From Arcuatula senhousia (Eukaryota > Mollusca > Bivalvia > Mytilida > Mytilidae), in contig OZ020307.1 of the NCBI GenBank assembly GCA_963971305.1, positions 62,927,702 through 62,991,701 of the forward strand: DNA of 64,000 nt. Reading direction: 5' to 3'. The translations under genes and the position numbers were made by a program. Shown in pieces: positions 42,716-54,839 of the stretch (its first letter is position 1; each line of letters begins with the position of its first letter). The notes beneath the pieces were generated by a model. The model had not been told where the DNA came from, ran no database searches, and saw only the letters and a program-made list of their open reading frames with translations.

Positions 42716-42884
42716 AATTGTGTATTTTACCTGTGTTTTAATCCGTTTCAAGGATTTTACGTCTATGTACCGTCCGTCAACATTATTTCTCGTCTTAATG
42801 GTTCTGCCGTGTGAAAATAGGAATCTTATATATGAAGAAATGTACAGCACTTGTTTTGTAAAAACTTCCGTCTCTCCTCATTTA

Positions 42885-43010
42885 CCATGGTACCGTTTAC
42901 CATCCCCATACACCATTTACTATCCCCATCCCAATACACCATTTACCATCCCGATCCCTAACCCCATAGACCATTTACCAGCCCATCCGCATTTACCATT
43001 CTATTTTCCC
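42885..43010 (+). repeat. Minisatellite, CCATTTACCATCCCCATA-like
   Basis: Six or so units of CATTTACCATCCCCATACAC and variants, with a period of about 18-24 bp. The 136-codon ORF spanning it (42720-43130) is explained by the repeat and has no recognisable domain. Confidence 0.7.
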
Positions 43011-43254
43011 TACAGCATTTATTATCCAAAAGCTCTTCTATTGGGGGACTTTGAAAGAATATCTGTTCAAGTCTATGTTTTGACAGCATCTAGTATTCCC
43101 TTCCTAAAAATATTAAATACTTTCATTTGATGAAATTAAGTATTAATGTTGAAATGTTTATTTATGTGCTTTATATTTTATCTTTAAAATTTCATTTTTT
43201 TGTTATGAAAATATTAGTATTTTTATATTTCTAAACTTATTCGATATTTCAGAG

Positions 43255-43570
43255 GGCTTGTACATTTTTTTCAGATTTTTTATATGATATCACTGTCTCC
43301 GTGCCCGACTATTAGACCAAAGTTCCAACAAAATACGTCTCCTACGATCTAAAAAAAATCCTCCTTAGTTATCAGGCACTGCTGGAAACAGTTCACAATT
43401 ATGGTAAACGTATGGCTATTGATTGTTTTGAATAGGTTTGGTGGATTTTTGCTCTGAAGTGATCACCTCAATATCACTATTATGTCGTCACAACCGTGTT
43501 GAGTTTTGTGTTACTTCCGGACCCTGAGATAGCAATGGAAGAGGAAGGTTTGGTGTGCCGTTGAATTCAA
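43255..43570 (+). repeat. PLE-B 3' fragment
   Basis: Begins in the end of the RT (GATATTTCAGAGGGCTTGTA, CTCCGTGCCCGACTATTAGA) and continues through the 3' tail (GTTATCAGGCACTGCTGGAA, TCACCTCAATATCACTATTA, AATGGAAGAGGAAGGTTTGG). It is truncated before the terminal ATTACC motif. Confidence 0.75.
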
Positions 43571-43759
43571 ATATATCGGGAGTTTTAAATGTTTGTGCCC
43601 TACAGGTGACGAACTATAGAAAATGTTTAAAAGCTTTTATTTGATAATTGTTTTAGCTAATTGATTTCTAGTATTATATGCATTAGTTTAATTGGTGTCA
43701 TCAGATGACCATTTGTAAAACTTATATCCTTTAAATATGAGAATATAAAGAATAGCATT

Positions 43760-44295
43760 TATCTAGCACTGAGTATATCGACCATTTACAGTACAAGGAA
43801 AGGAACCTTGTTTTGAATCATTTGAATCTAACAATCGAAAATTTCAATGACAAAAAATAATAGAAATTCATTGATAGATTTACCAAGTCTGCTGACAATC
43901 TGTGATTACTCTCGTGGACCTCTGGTTTACCATCAGTGGTTATCGACCCAGTAGTTTAAAAAAATACCAAAACGGGTATAAAAAAGATTAATTTTGTTAT
44001 GTTGTATATCGATATCTCAATGAGTATCCTCTTATCAGCAGCATTTGAATAAAACATTGGGAAGTCAAAAACCCAAAGTATTGAATGGAAATACTCAAAA
44101 CCAAAAGGTTCAAACAGGGAAGCCGAATCCAGTACCGCGGATATCGACCATGTGCTGTACAAGGAAAGAAACCGGGTGTTTTTAACAATTTTGAATTTAA
44201 CAATCGGAAATTTCATTGACAAAACAATTAGAAATCTATTGGTAAATTTGTGTCAGAAAAGTTCGAAGACCATACCTTCGGAGACCTCTGTGTAT
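43760..44295 (-). repeat. R1 repeat, tandem copies, inverted
   Basis: TATCGACCA at 43776 and again at 44142 sets a 366-bp period. On the minus strand each unit has GGTTTCTTTCCTTGTA, ATGGTCGATAT, a GGCTTCC.TGTT segment, TTTTGGTTTTGAGTA and a TGATAAGAGG segment, as in 52170-52980. About 1.4 units are present. Non-coding. Confidence 0.75.
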
Positions 44296-44489
44296 TTAAT
44301 GTGTATTTGTCCTATCGCAGTGCGATTATGGTAGTCAGGACTCCTTAAATTCTTTGTTTTCTTTTCTCCTGTTATTTGATAATAAAAAGAAGCTGATTTT
44401 ATTTTGTAATATTACAATTATTAATACGTGAAGGTTTGAATCTCCGAATTTTTAAATAAATGAAATCTATTGTTCTAATTTGCTTATTG

Positions 44490-44850
44490 CTAGTCATGGA
44501 AAGAATAAAATGTTAGTACATTTGATTTATGAATTAAACAGTCGAGCCGCAAGCGAGACAATCCTTGATTTATAGGAAAAACTCAAGACCTAGACGATAA
44601 ATAGATGTGGAATAAACCAACATAAAGAAACGACAATTAAAAAAATCACAATGGAAACAGCTAACAGTCTTCAACATGACCAGAGACCGCTTCTCGTCGT
44701 CTTGCATTAGCCCAAGACTAAAAATAAAATACATAAGATTCTAACAAATCCCTAAATAATCAACGATGGAACCATTTCTGACCAAAAAAACGGATAGACA
44801 GGGACAAACAAAAGCTTAGGACAGGCACATATAAAATGCCAAATTTAATC
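44490..44850 (-). repeat. R3 repeat, copy (-)
   Basis: AACGACAATTAAAAAAATCA, CAATGGAAACAGCTAACAGT, ACCAGAGACCGCTTCTCGTC and ACAAAAGCTTAGGACAGGC match the inverse of R3 at 49600-49800 and 61700-61960. No coding potential. Confidence 0.65.
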
Positions 44851-45410
44851 GATAAAGATTTAATTCACCAAGAGTGAACCGAGGCAAGAGCATTACGAGA
44901 ACAACGAGACGTAAATGAACTCTCTTGAGAAAACTTACAATTACTGACAGCTAGCTAAGAAGCATTTAGCAACTGATGTGAAAAAATAAAACATATCAAA
45001 CCTAAATTCAAAATAATATTCCAAACAACTGATGATTCAGTGCTATATCATCACACAAAACCGACATAATGGATCGATGTAATGCTTAAAAACAATACAA
45101 TAATGAAATGATAATAAGTTTTTAAGCCAGATGGCCATGTCCATAGGATTGGGTTTTTTAAATTTCCGTGCCTTATAAGCTACATTTCCACAAATCAGTA
45201 TGTGATATTGCATTTACAATTCAAAAAACGATGTGTAAAGTTAAACTTTGCAATATCTATGAACGAATTTAGTTTTGGAAAGCATATTTTATTTGACATA
45301 GTTTTTAATCCTCATAATTCGAAGTTTCTTTGTCCATATTTTTATTGAAACAAGAAGCAATGACAGAATCTTACTGTTTATAGAAAATTATTTTGCATGA
45401 ATTGAATCAT
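44851..45410. other. Unannotated DNA
   Basis: Nothing recognised between R3 and PLE-B. Confidence 0.35.
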
Positions 45411-45415
45411 TTCAT

Positions 45416-46215
45416 TTGAAAAAAAAATCTCGAAAAAGCCTTTCAAACTCTAGGAATTTTGTTGTTTTGGGTTATAATTCTACATTCTTTTCCAAAACAT
45501 CTTTCAAAGATAAAATTTGTTACACACTGGAACAAGTTTGCAGTATGCTTGATTTTCTCATTGACAACATATTTATCACTTTCGGAAGAGAGATTTTTCA
45601 AGAACAAATCGGCATTCCAATGAGCACAAATTGTGCTCCTCTCCTCGCCAATTTGTTTTTATACTCTTACGAGACTATATTTCTTCAAGGACTCGTAACT
45701 AACAAGAAGATGAAAGAGGCAAGGTCATGTAATCTTACATTCAGATATATTGATGATGTACTTTCTGTCAATAACACTTCATTTGGTAGATGGATGCCTT
45801 CAATATATCCTCCAAAAATGGAGATTAAAGAGTCCAACGAATCAAATTGCTTCACATCTTTCTTGGATTTGCACCTCGAATTTGACCCAGGTGGTTATCT
45901 CAGTACAAAAATTTACGATAAAAGAGACGATTCTAATTTTCAAATTATTAATTTTCCTAATCTACAGAGCAATATACCTACTTCCCATGCATACGGTATT
46001 TATATTTCACAACTTATTCGATATGCCAGAGCTTGCACATATTTCACAGATTTTTTATCAGACGCCGATTTCTTCGTGACCGACTTTTGGAGCAGGGCTA
46101 TAAGAAAATACGTCTCATACGATGCCTAAAAAAATTCTTTCTTCGTTATCAGCCACTAGTGAAGTTGAAAATTGAGTTAAAAATATGGTGGTTAATTGTT
46201 TTAATTAGTGTTTGA
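45416..46215 (+). pseudogene. PLE-B reverse transcriptase, truncated and frameshifted
   Basis: The open part runs to 46129 and has GYNSTFFSKTSFKDK, FLIDNIFITFGREIFQEQIG, IPMSTNCAPLLANLFLYSYE (Ser where PLE-A has Gly), FRYIDDVLSVNNTSFGRW with the catalytic YIDD, and YDKRDDSNFQIINFP. A frameshift near 46050-46075 moves the C-terminal RRRFLRDRLLEQGYKKIRLI into another frame. The start and the whole N-terminal half are missing, so it is non-functional. Confidence 0.85.
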
Positions 46216-46500
46216 CTGGTCTGCTGTACTGAGATTATCACCTCAATATCCATATTGTGTCTCACAACTATGTTGTGTTCTATGATCATTACCGGATCCT
46301 TAAATCGTAATGGAAGAGGGAGGTTTGGCGCCATAAAACCTGGTTTAACCCACTATTTCGTTTGAAATGCCTGTACAAAGTCAGGACCATTGCGATCCAC
46401 CAATTTTCCGGAATGACTGATTCGTTTTTGTCATTTTCTCTGGACTTTGAGATTGATCATTCAAGTTTAGTAGTTTTGTTATTACCTTTATTTTCTATCA
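45416..46500 (+). mobile_element. PLE-B retroelement, 5'-truncated
   Basis: Truncated RT followed by an uninterrupted PLE-B 3' tail ending TAGTTTTGTTATTACCTTTA at about 46492. It is the best PLE-B copy in the window and serves as the empty-site reference for the PLE-A insertion at 18884. Confidence 0.82.
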
Positions 46501-48869
46501 AACACTTCTTTACGGTTTAGTATTATATGATCTTTTTATCATATTCTCACTTATGGACATTATATATCAACTAAATATTATTATGGAACTACTATTTCAA
46601 AAAAGTATATTCAGAAAGTTTTGGTTAGTCAGTGTTAGTTTTTTAATAACAATAACATGAAACCAAAATTCTAAATTTTAATGAAGTAATATGAGTGATT
46701 GTTGTATGCTTATGTCCAGTCGACAGTATTTCTGTCATAATCAGGAAAATCACAAAAACAATGACCCATCTATGTCATGCGAAACGGCCCAATGTACGAC
46801 CATATACCAAAACGAAAATAAATCAACTCACAAAACAGATTGATATACCCTCAATGCACAATAGTCCAACGCATTCAGAATGTGAACGGAACCCTCATAA
46901 ATTATTTCGCAAATTCTGGAGCCCTTACCTATGGTGACAATGAAAAATACTCACATGAAATGATCATTCAAGAGTACAACAAATATCCATGGGGTGTAGA
47001 GCGTGTTGTATTAAGCTCAAATGTACGATTTTACATGATAACTCAATAAACAATATCAAAACTAAACATTGCTTTTTTTTCTTCGAATAGCATTCTCAGA
47101 ACTTACCTTAAGGTCCATCATTACCTTTCGTTTAAAATGGCGATTTGTTCTGTCTATTTTTTAGTATATGCAGAACGAAAGCTGCAAATTAAACAAAAAA
47201 TAAAGCATAGCTGTCCTAGATATAGTAATTTCGGATCCAATTTCCTAATTCTATTAATTTTTCATGTTAAGTTCCTTAAAATAATGATATCTTTTTATCC
47301 AGTTCAGATTCTAAATTGAACAAGGACAAACTTGCCCTATTGTGCCCCTTACACGAAACGGAGTGAACACTTTTAGTTAAATCCCTTAATGAAAGTTGCA
47401 TGAAATTTGAGGCCACAAGAAAGGGTGAAAGTGATATTAGCCGAATCGAATGTTCCTAAAAGCGGAGAAAAAAGAGATCTCTAAAATAAAGGAATTTTAC
47501 AGGAAGAATTCATAAAAATAAGGTAAGAATTTTTAATATCTAGGTCCAGCTACACTTTATATTTCAATTTTATGTGCAATTTTGGCTGTACATATATAGA
47601 AAATAGATCAAAATTTACGCCATGTTTTAAAGAAAGGTACATATGGACCTTAAAACCTTTGCTTTTCGTTAATATAATAAGCGGCATCAGTTCTCAACAT
47701 CATGTTTTGCTTTTGAATTTAAGTTCTAATTCCTGACCTTTTAAAAAAAATAAATAGCCGTTTTACGCTTATAATTTAGCATAACGCAACTTTGATGCGC
47801 AAAAAAAGCATAATACAACATCCCCTTTCCGATCTGACCCCATATTATCTGAGTGGGATATAGCCAACCTTCCTCCAGTTTTAAATATACAACCCTTATC
47901 TGACGAAGATACAATGCTGGATTCTTATTGAACATACACACACTTGAAGGCCAAACCTAGAGGTAGGTAGGAAAACAAAGGAACTGCAAATTATGAAGAT
48001 CACTGAAAATTGGCAAGTTTTTCAGATAATAACACCGAATCATTTAAGATTTCAAATGATAATCAATATTCTTGACTTGATGAGCGTTTAAGAAATACTA
48101 TTCCGTTACTTGCATGATTGAACACAACTCCTGGCAGAATTAATGCATTACCTATCGAATACTTTGGAATATATTCTGAGATGATATTTAATAGCAGTTT
48201 ACACAAAAGTTCGCCTAAGACGTCTTGCTTAATAGACGTGTAAAGCTATATGCCTATCCTTCAAACCTGTTTCTTTATTTTCTAAATAATCGTAGATTGC
48301 ATCTTAAATAACTAAATCGACTTCCTTACCTTTTACTGGCAACAAATACGTCGCTTCTGGATGCACTGATCAGAATAAAATGTTTATTCAAAGCTCAAGG
48401 TCACAGTTTTATATTAACGTGTTCAGTATCCCATGCAATTTTAATGCGATAGTAAGCAGCCAACACTTGATCAGGAGAGCTTGACGATATCACTTTGAAA
48501 CGAGCCTTGCATAGACAAAACGCATTTAAAATTTATTGGGTTGAACCTTATAACTCTACATGTTTGCAAAACTAGTATGTCTTAGTGACTTTTACTAGCA
48601 GAATTGAAAACCCGTATAACACTCAGTTTTATTTTGAATATTGAAAAATCCAAGTCTAAAAATTATCAAACAATTACAAAAAAAATATTGAACAGAATCA
48701 AAAATAATTGAGCGCTTTCTTTAGCATTTCACCAAAACCTATCCAATATTCATACCGATGGATCAAGTTCGATCTTCAGTGGTGTGTCTGTTTTTAATAA
48801 AAACAAAGGTTTATTAAGGAGAAATTTCTAAAAGAAGGATATTGTTACCACAAATTATCAAAATCTTTT
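46501..48869. other. Unannotated AT-rich DNA
   Basis: No gene, RNA or shared repeat recognised over 2.3 kb. ORFs of 60-80 codons are present but show no motifs. Confidence 0.4.
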
Positions 48870-50080
48870 ACTAAGTTTTATCATAGATATTTTACCTTAT
48901 GGAAAAAATTAAATGTACACCTCGATTTTGTATTGTAAAGGGAATCTAAATTCAAGCCCAATCCTTACGGAATAAAAAAAACTGGCTTAACCTTTTTTAA
49001 TAAATGTTATGAAAAATCATTTAAGTGAAATCTTTGAATTTAGCCTTTTTTGGAAGAAATATTGATAATTTGATACTTACTTTTAGATGTAATTGACTAA
49101 TGTCATTTTTAGCATTACAGCGATCAAAAGTGTTGGTCTTGTGTGATGATACATCACCAAATCATTATTTGTTTGACGTGTTGTGTTGGATTAAAAATCG
49201 ACAAACTTGATTTTTCTTACATCAGTCGATAGATGTTTCCTTACTAACGATCGAGTGTTCTTCGAGTGTTTTTAAAAGAGTCATTACGTCCCGTTATTTT
49301 CTTGCTGTCCTTTTGTTTCATAGTCTTTCTTATTGAATTGAACATCTATCAATTTTGTTTTACTCTGTGTTAGTTTGTGCTTTGTTCTTGATTGGTTTTA
49401 AGTACTTTTTTTCAATACTTTTGTATTTTCACCTTCCATGTCTCGATTCAAATGCTGGTGATGAGATATTACTCCTTTAAATACTCCTTGAAAAATTCAC
49501 ATTTTATACCCGTTTTGGTATTGTATATATTAAAAGGGGACAGTTGGGTCAACAAAACTAGTTCAACCCCGCAACATTTTTAATATACATGTCCTAAGCC
49601 GGGAATCTTCATCAAAGCTTATGTTTGTATACGTCAAATTTATGTTATTTGATTTTTGTCAAGAAGAGGGTCTTTCATTGGCATTCAGGATTGGGCTTGA
49701 ATCATTATATGTAGTTTATTTTCAATCAAGGGCCAATTTGAAAACAGCGAGAAACGACCGCTGGTCACATTTTAAGCTGCTGTCTGTTGGCCCTAATATA
49801 TTCTACTTAAAGCTTCACATAACTAATTTTAGAAAATTACCCTACAAAGGGTTAACTAAAGTAAGTGAACTAAAAGCAGTACATATTTGTGTGCATTAGA
49901 TTATAAGCAATTCATGCAAATATGGGTAGCCTTTTATCTTCAAACATATCCGCTTCATAGCTTTTCACATTCCTAAAATTTTATGACATTTAAATTCTAT
50001 TGAAGTTAACTATATTCCTATCGTTGAATTGTTTTGACCTGTTTCACAATCATTTACAGTAACATGACATTCAATGGTGA
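48870..50080 (+). repeat. R3 repeat, longest copy, with R1 inserted
   Basis: Shares with 61080-61960 the segments ATTAAATGTACACCTCGATT, TCTTTGAATTTAGCCTTTTT, GCATTACAGCGATCAAAAGT, TGTGTGATGATACATCACCA, TAGTTCAACCCCGCAACATT and TGTCCTAAGCCGGGAATCTT. Beyond 49800 it matches the inverse of 4064-4300, which extends the family 3' tail. Frames are broken, but its 5' part corresponds to the protein-coding end described at 61080. An R1 piece sits at 49400-49525. Confidence 0.72.
49400..49525 (+). repeat. R1 fragment inside R3
   Basis: TGGTTTTAAGTACTTTTTTT, CACCTTCCATGTCTCGATTC, AAATGCTGGTGATGAGATAT and ATACCCGTTTTGGTATTGTA match R1. The R3 copy at 61600-61650 lacks it, so it is an insertion or replacement. 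Confidence 0.6.
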
Positions 50081-50659
50081 TCTGACTAGAAGCGTGATGG
50101 AATACTACTTTAAACAGCAGGTTAAACAAATATTCTACATCAGTAACGAAACATATTCCTCCTTATTTTAAAGATAAAAGTCTTCTCATTATCTCTTATA
50201 CCTAAACTTCCACTATTGCATACAGTCTTAAATTACAAAGGGGTGTTGCGCAATTATAATCTAAGGTAAATCAGAATTTCAATTAGTCAAAAGAGAAACT
50301 GGAATTTCAATTTGCCCAACGAGGATTAAATGTCCCCCCTGGAGTCCAATTTGCCATGTCACATAAACAATATCTACACCATATGTAGTGTTCAAAATAC
50401 CTGTGATTATACATCAAAGTAGTGCACAGCATCATCAGTTAGATTTACCACGACATCCGTGCAGTAACCGAGCGATGCACGTACGTTTTATAAAAGGTAT
50501 ATTACTGCGAAACACAAAATGTACGAATAACGCAGCATATCTTACGGAAAATGCTCATCTTGACATATCAATGAGATCGACAAAGAATTTAGTACGAACT
50601 AATAGAAAACTACTTGATATCAGACGGTAAAATGCTTATGTGTGGGGGGGCGTGTGTGT
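50081..50659. other. Unannotated DNA
   Basis: Nothing recognised. The ORF at 50388-50630 has no identifiable motif. Confidence 0.35.
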
Positions 50660-51000
50660 ATGTGTTATTCGTCATGTATCGCCGCATCTGGGTCTTGTAG
50701 GGTATTCAAAGCCATCGTAGGTGTAGCATGAATTGTTTTACAACCGAAAACTGCTGAATTCACTCATAAACGACATCTTTTATTACTACGTCATAGAAAC
50801 CATAACATCTTTCAGCATGACTTGTTTTTTTAAAGCATTCATTCATGGATGCATTCAACGATTTATACATTTAAAATTACAAATAACAATAAGAAAAAAT
50901 ATAGAGTAATCGACAGAACAAATATATGGATAGATTTTATAAAACTTGATTCCGGCGTGTTCTTATGAGGTAAGTCATTTTGATATCACACCGAAGAGTT
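50660..51000 (-). repeat. R6 dispersed repeat, inverted copy
   Basis: Inverse of 2888-3200: GAGGTAAGTCATTTTGATAT, GATAGATTTTATAAAACTTG, CGACAGAACAAATATATGG and GTCATAGAAACCATAACATC. It lies just downstream of the PLE-D end. Confidence 0.6.
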
Positions 51001-51309
51001 TTATCTTGAACTTAACACCGAGTATATATTTCTTCAAAAAAACAGCATTTGCGTAACCTTGTGAGCATGTCAGTGACCCAAAGGACACAAACTGCAGATA
51101 ATCTTCTACCAACATGCATTGTTTAATCTAAAGACTTTACACCGTTTTTTATAAAGAAGTAGTCTCTTCCATTCGAGCCTGTTTCATATCAAGTAACAAG
51201 TACTAACGGTGTTTCGCAATTTTTGGTTGTGTACCTGATACGTGTAACAGCATGGGTCCTTTCTCAAAAGTCTCACATTTTGTACTAGTCTAATGTCGAA
51301 GCTAAGTTA

Positions 51310-51931
51310 GGTAATCTCTCATATTTTTATTTCGCTTATATGCGATAATGGGCATTTTCTTAAATACGTTTTTGCATATTTCATTTCTGGGTAATTTATT
51401 CCAGTGTGCACGGAGTGTCCTGTTGTATTAAGTAACTAATGTCAAAGGTATACTTTTATAACATGATAGTGCACTTTGTCTTCTCATGTTTTTATCAATA
51501 TTTTGTATATTGTCTCGAGTATTTGATCTCTTGTAACCTCTATCCTCTACTTTATTTTCTAGTGTTTTTTACATTATATTTAAGTTGACTTTTACTACTG
51601 CTATTTCTTTTAGGGCGTATTGTCTCAGTAGTAGAAATATTTTTGAAAGTGTGCATCGGGTGTGCACTGCATGTTGTTTCGGTTGATTTCACATGCGAAC
51701 TGGATCTAATGTCTTCTAAATCTTTCACCTTTGAATATTTCTGTGTCAAGATATGTAACTTCATCCTCTGAGATGATGAAGGTAAATTACAGCAGAGGAT
51801 CAATATTGTTTCCTATCTCAAAGAATTTTTCTATTTGAGACTTGTCACATTCAGTAACCATAGCACCATCATCTCTATACTGGGATATAAATTTAATTTG
51901 TCTCGATGCTCAAATTGTGCAATAATTTGCT
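51310..51931 (-). pseudogene. PLE-D reverse transcriptase, C-terminal block
   Basis: The minus strand reads SQYRDDGAMVTECDKSQIEK (catalytic RDD near 51880), ISEDEVTYLDTEIFKGERF and, after frame changes, RAHWNKLPRNEICKNVFKK and AYKRNKNMRDYLT near 51310. These match the palm end and thumb of canonical PLE RTs. There are multiple stops and shifts. Confidence 0.75.
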
Positions 51932-51935
51932 TTAA

Positions 51936-53259
51936 GGTAGTACAATAGTAAAAAATCGGTAGGATAGAACTTTTTTAAATTTTGTCATAAGAAGCATCTA
52001 TATGCATATGTTTGAAAAAATATATTAAAAATGATAGGTCACCGTGTTTAATTTTTGTAGAAAATTGATAAAAAAAAACAGTTCAAATTTGGCTATTTTT
52101 ATATAGATTATATAGGAAGAAATGGTTTAAATTATATTTTACAAATTTCACGGGATTTTTTTTCATTTTGGTAATTGGAATTTTGAAACCACTAGGCGAT
52201 AACCACTGCTGGTGGACTAGAGTTCCCCGACGGTAATCACAAGCCTGGGCGTCAGACTTGTCTGACACGATTTACCATAAAATTTCTAATATTTTTTTGC
52301 TGAAATTTCCGATATTTAAATTCAAAATTGTTTAAAACACCAGGTTTCTTTCCTTGTAATGCACATGGTCGATATCGTCGGTGCTGGATTTGGCTTCCTT
52401 GTTCGAACGTTTTGGTTTTGAGTAATTTTCGTTTTCAACATTTTTGGAATTTCACCTTCCAATGTTTTGATTTAATGCTACTGATAAGAGGTTACAACTT
52501 GAAATATATATAGCATATCAAAATTAACCGTTTATACCCACATTTTGGAATTTGTAATTTTGAAACCACTAGGCAATAACCAGTGCTGGTGGACTAGAGG
52601 TCCCCGAGGGTAATCACAAGCCTGGGGGTCAGACATGTCTGACACGATTTACCATAAAATTTCTAATATTTTTGTTGCTGAAATTTCCGATATTTTAATT
52701 CAAAATTGTTTAAAACAACAGGTTTCTTTCCTTGTAATGCACATGGTCGATATCATTGGTGCTGGATTTGGCTTCCTTGTTCGAACGTTTTGGTTTTGAG
52801 TACTTTCCGTTTTCAACAGTTTTGGTTTTGAGTACTTTCCGTTTTCAACAGTTTTGGAATTTGACCTTCCAATGTTTTGATTTAAATGCTACTGATGAGA
52901 GAAAACTCCTTGAAATATCGATATATAGCATATCCAAATTAACCGTTTATTCCCGTATTTTGGTATTTGTAATCTTAAAAAATAAGGTATAAAATCGTTG
53001 GGTCACCGTTAATTTTCTGAAAATAAATTGGAAAAACTGAATTTGTCCTACACATTTCATACAAATTATTTCCCTTGAAAAAAGTACGGGAAAGGTTATA
53101 AAATGAATATAACAGTAAGGTTTTGTTTCAAACTTATTTTTTCTCGAATAATTCATCATACTAACATTCTTCATAAAGTTAAATAGCAATGCTTTTGCCT
53201 TTGCTTGATTTTGGTAACATGCTCAGAAAAGATGCTTAGTGTTATACCACTGTACTACC
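51936..53259. mobile_element. TTAA-flanked non-autonomous element inside PLE-D
   Basis: 1324 bp with terminal inverted repeats GGTAGTACAATAGTA (left) and, as reverse complement, GGTAGTACAGTGGTA (right), flanked by TTAA at 51932-51935 and 53260-53263. It separates PLE-D RT blocks that are contiguous in related proteins. Inside are an R1 dimer (52170-52980) and a direct repeat of GGTCACCGT.TTAATTTT at about 52038 and 53004. No transposase ORF. Confidence 0.78.
52170..52980 (+). repeat. R1 repeat, tandem dimer (377-bp period)
   Basis: TTTTGAAACCACTAGGC begins at 52181 and again at 52558, giving a 377-bp period. Each unit contains ACTGCTGGTGGACTAGAG or similar, GTCAGAC.TGTCTGACACGAT, GGTTTCTTTCCTTGTAATGC, ACATGGTCGATATC, GGATTTGGCTTCCTTGTTCG and TTTTGGTTTTGAGTA. 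The second unit also carries a 40-bp internal duplication (52788-52860). Related copies lie at 20275, 43760, 49400 and 56571. Non-coding. Confidence 0.85.
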
Positions 53260-53660
53260 TTAAGAGCTTCGAGAGGTGAAGATCAATAATTGACGGCGAA
53301 ATAATTTCTCCTTGAGGAGCTCCAATAAGCTGTTTGTACATTTTGCCATTGAATTGAAATTCGTTATTTTGTAATATGAGGTCATATACAAGACTCATTA
53401 AATCAGCGTTGTTGGGGACCTTGAACCGAAAGTCTTGCTTATTTACTTGGTTAAAAGCTTCTTGAACAGTTTTTCTTAATTCACTGATCTTCATATTAGT
53501 ATACATTGATGTTACATCATATGTAACTAACAGACATTTTTCTGCTGAATCTTCTTGTGTTTTGAGTATTGGTTTAAGAATTATGTCTAAGAATTTTTCA
53601 ATTCTTCTTGTTGGAGAATTACACTTGTTTATAATTGATCTGAATGAAATCTCTCCCAAG
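53255..53660 (-). pseudogene. PLE-D reverse transcriptase, palm block
   Basis: Open on the minus strand: INKCNSPTRRIEKFLDIILK, then CLLVTYDVTSMYTNMKISEL with the first catalytic Asp in YDVTSMYT, FRFKVPNNADLMSLVYDLIL, and NEFQFNGKMYKQLIGAPQGE as motif B. It ends at the TTAA element, after which the RDD block follows at 51931. The apparent Met at 53692 lies in or near the neighbouring insertion. Confidence 0.82.
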
Positions 53661-54838
53661 TCAAAAAATCCCTCACCAAATAACCATTCCAAATCATTTT
53701 CAAATCAGCAATTTGAAAGTGAGTTGGAGATGATGAAAATTAGCTACCAAATCATATATCCAAATCATAACCAAATCACCTCATTATAATATTTTCATCG
53801 AAATCATAACCAAATCACTCCTAACCAAAAAATCCCTTTCCAAATTACATTCAAATTGTAACCAAATTATTACCAACTTGCTTACATATCGCAATCTAAT
53901 TAGTTTCGAATTGCAACGGAATCATATTATAAAATAACCAAATCATAACCAAATTGTTTGTTTTTAATTTGTAACAAAATAATTGAGAGTAAATTCCTTC
54001 TCAATAAATGTAATTCCTTAACATATAAATATATATATGATCACCAACAAACATAAAATCTTGCTAATAGTCAATATATTCTTGGCGAATTTAAGCCTAA
54101 AGTATTTTCTTCAATCAGCCTTTCTAGTACACATGGCCCTTTTCATTTTATAGCTATAAAGACAGGCATGTAATTGTGTTCAATTGAAATATGGAATATG
54201 TATATAAAACCCATCTTAGATTATAGATGCAATTTCAATATTATCTGCTCTAAAAATTATGATAAAACCAACTTACCAACATGTAAATAGGGTAATATAG
54301 CCATTTCGTACATTCCATAATGAACAGCATATTAAGTTTCATTCCACTACAGCAGTAATTGTTTTATAAGTTTGTATCTTTACTTCACATTGAATATGTT
54401 ATTATAACTATACACACAATTAATATCTATTCACATTAAAGTCAGCTTTCCAAAGAATCAGCAGTATTTAATATTCTCTTTCACATAAAAATGTCTGACA
54501 ATAACAAATTTGAATTAAGCCAATCATTGCGCCAGATTGTCAAGCACAGTAAGTTCCTAAGGCGATTTACATAGTTGCAATATGTTTCAAAATTATATAA
54601 ATATACATATAAAGTGTAAGAAATTGATTCCAAATGATAGCATCTCAAAGAAAAGTTATTCAAATCTGAACCAAATTATTTATGTAAACGAAATTGCTTC
54701 CAAATCATAGCATCATATTTGTACGCAACTGATTTGGTAGTGATTCAGTTTCAGATCAACGTTTCAAATCGCTAAAAAACGATTTGAAAGTCATTTGAAA
54801 AGGATTCGGAAATGATTTGAATCAGATGTTTTTAATGG
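53661..54838. mobile_element. AT-rich insertion in PLE-D with AAATCA-rich ends
   Basis: About 1.17 kb separates the PLE-D blocks. Its ends are rich in CCAAATCATAACCAAATC-type repeats. The left end (CCATTCCAAATCATTTTCAA) and the inverse of the right end (GATTCAAATCATTTCCGAAT) are similar, suggesting degenerate inverted termini. Exact borders and class are uncertain. No ORF with recognisable motifs. Confidence 0.5.
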
Positions 54839-54839
54839 G

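Noticed and set aside
42720..43130. 136-codon plus-strand ORF
   Set aside because: Its middle is a CATTTACCATCCCC minisatellite, it starts at a non-ATG-like context and it has no recognisable domain.
46695..47049. Overlapping 70-80 codon ORFs in the long unannotated stretch
   Set aside because: No motif, no repeat support and no sign of codon structure; ORFs of this length arise by chance.
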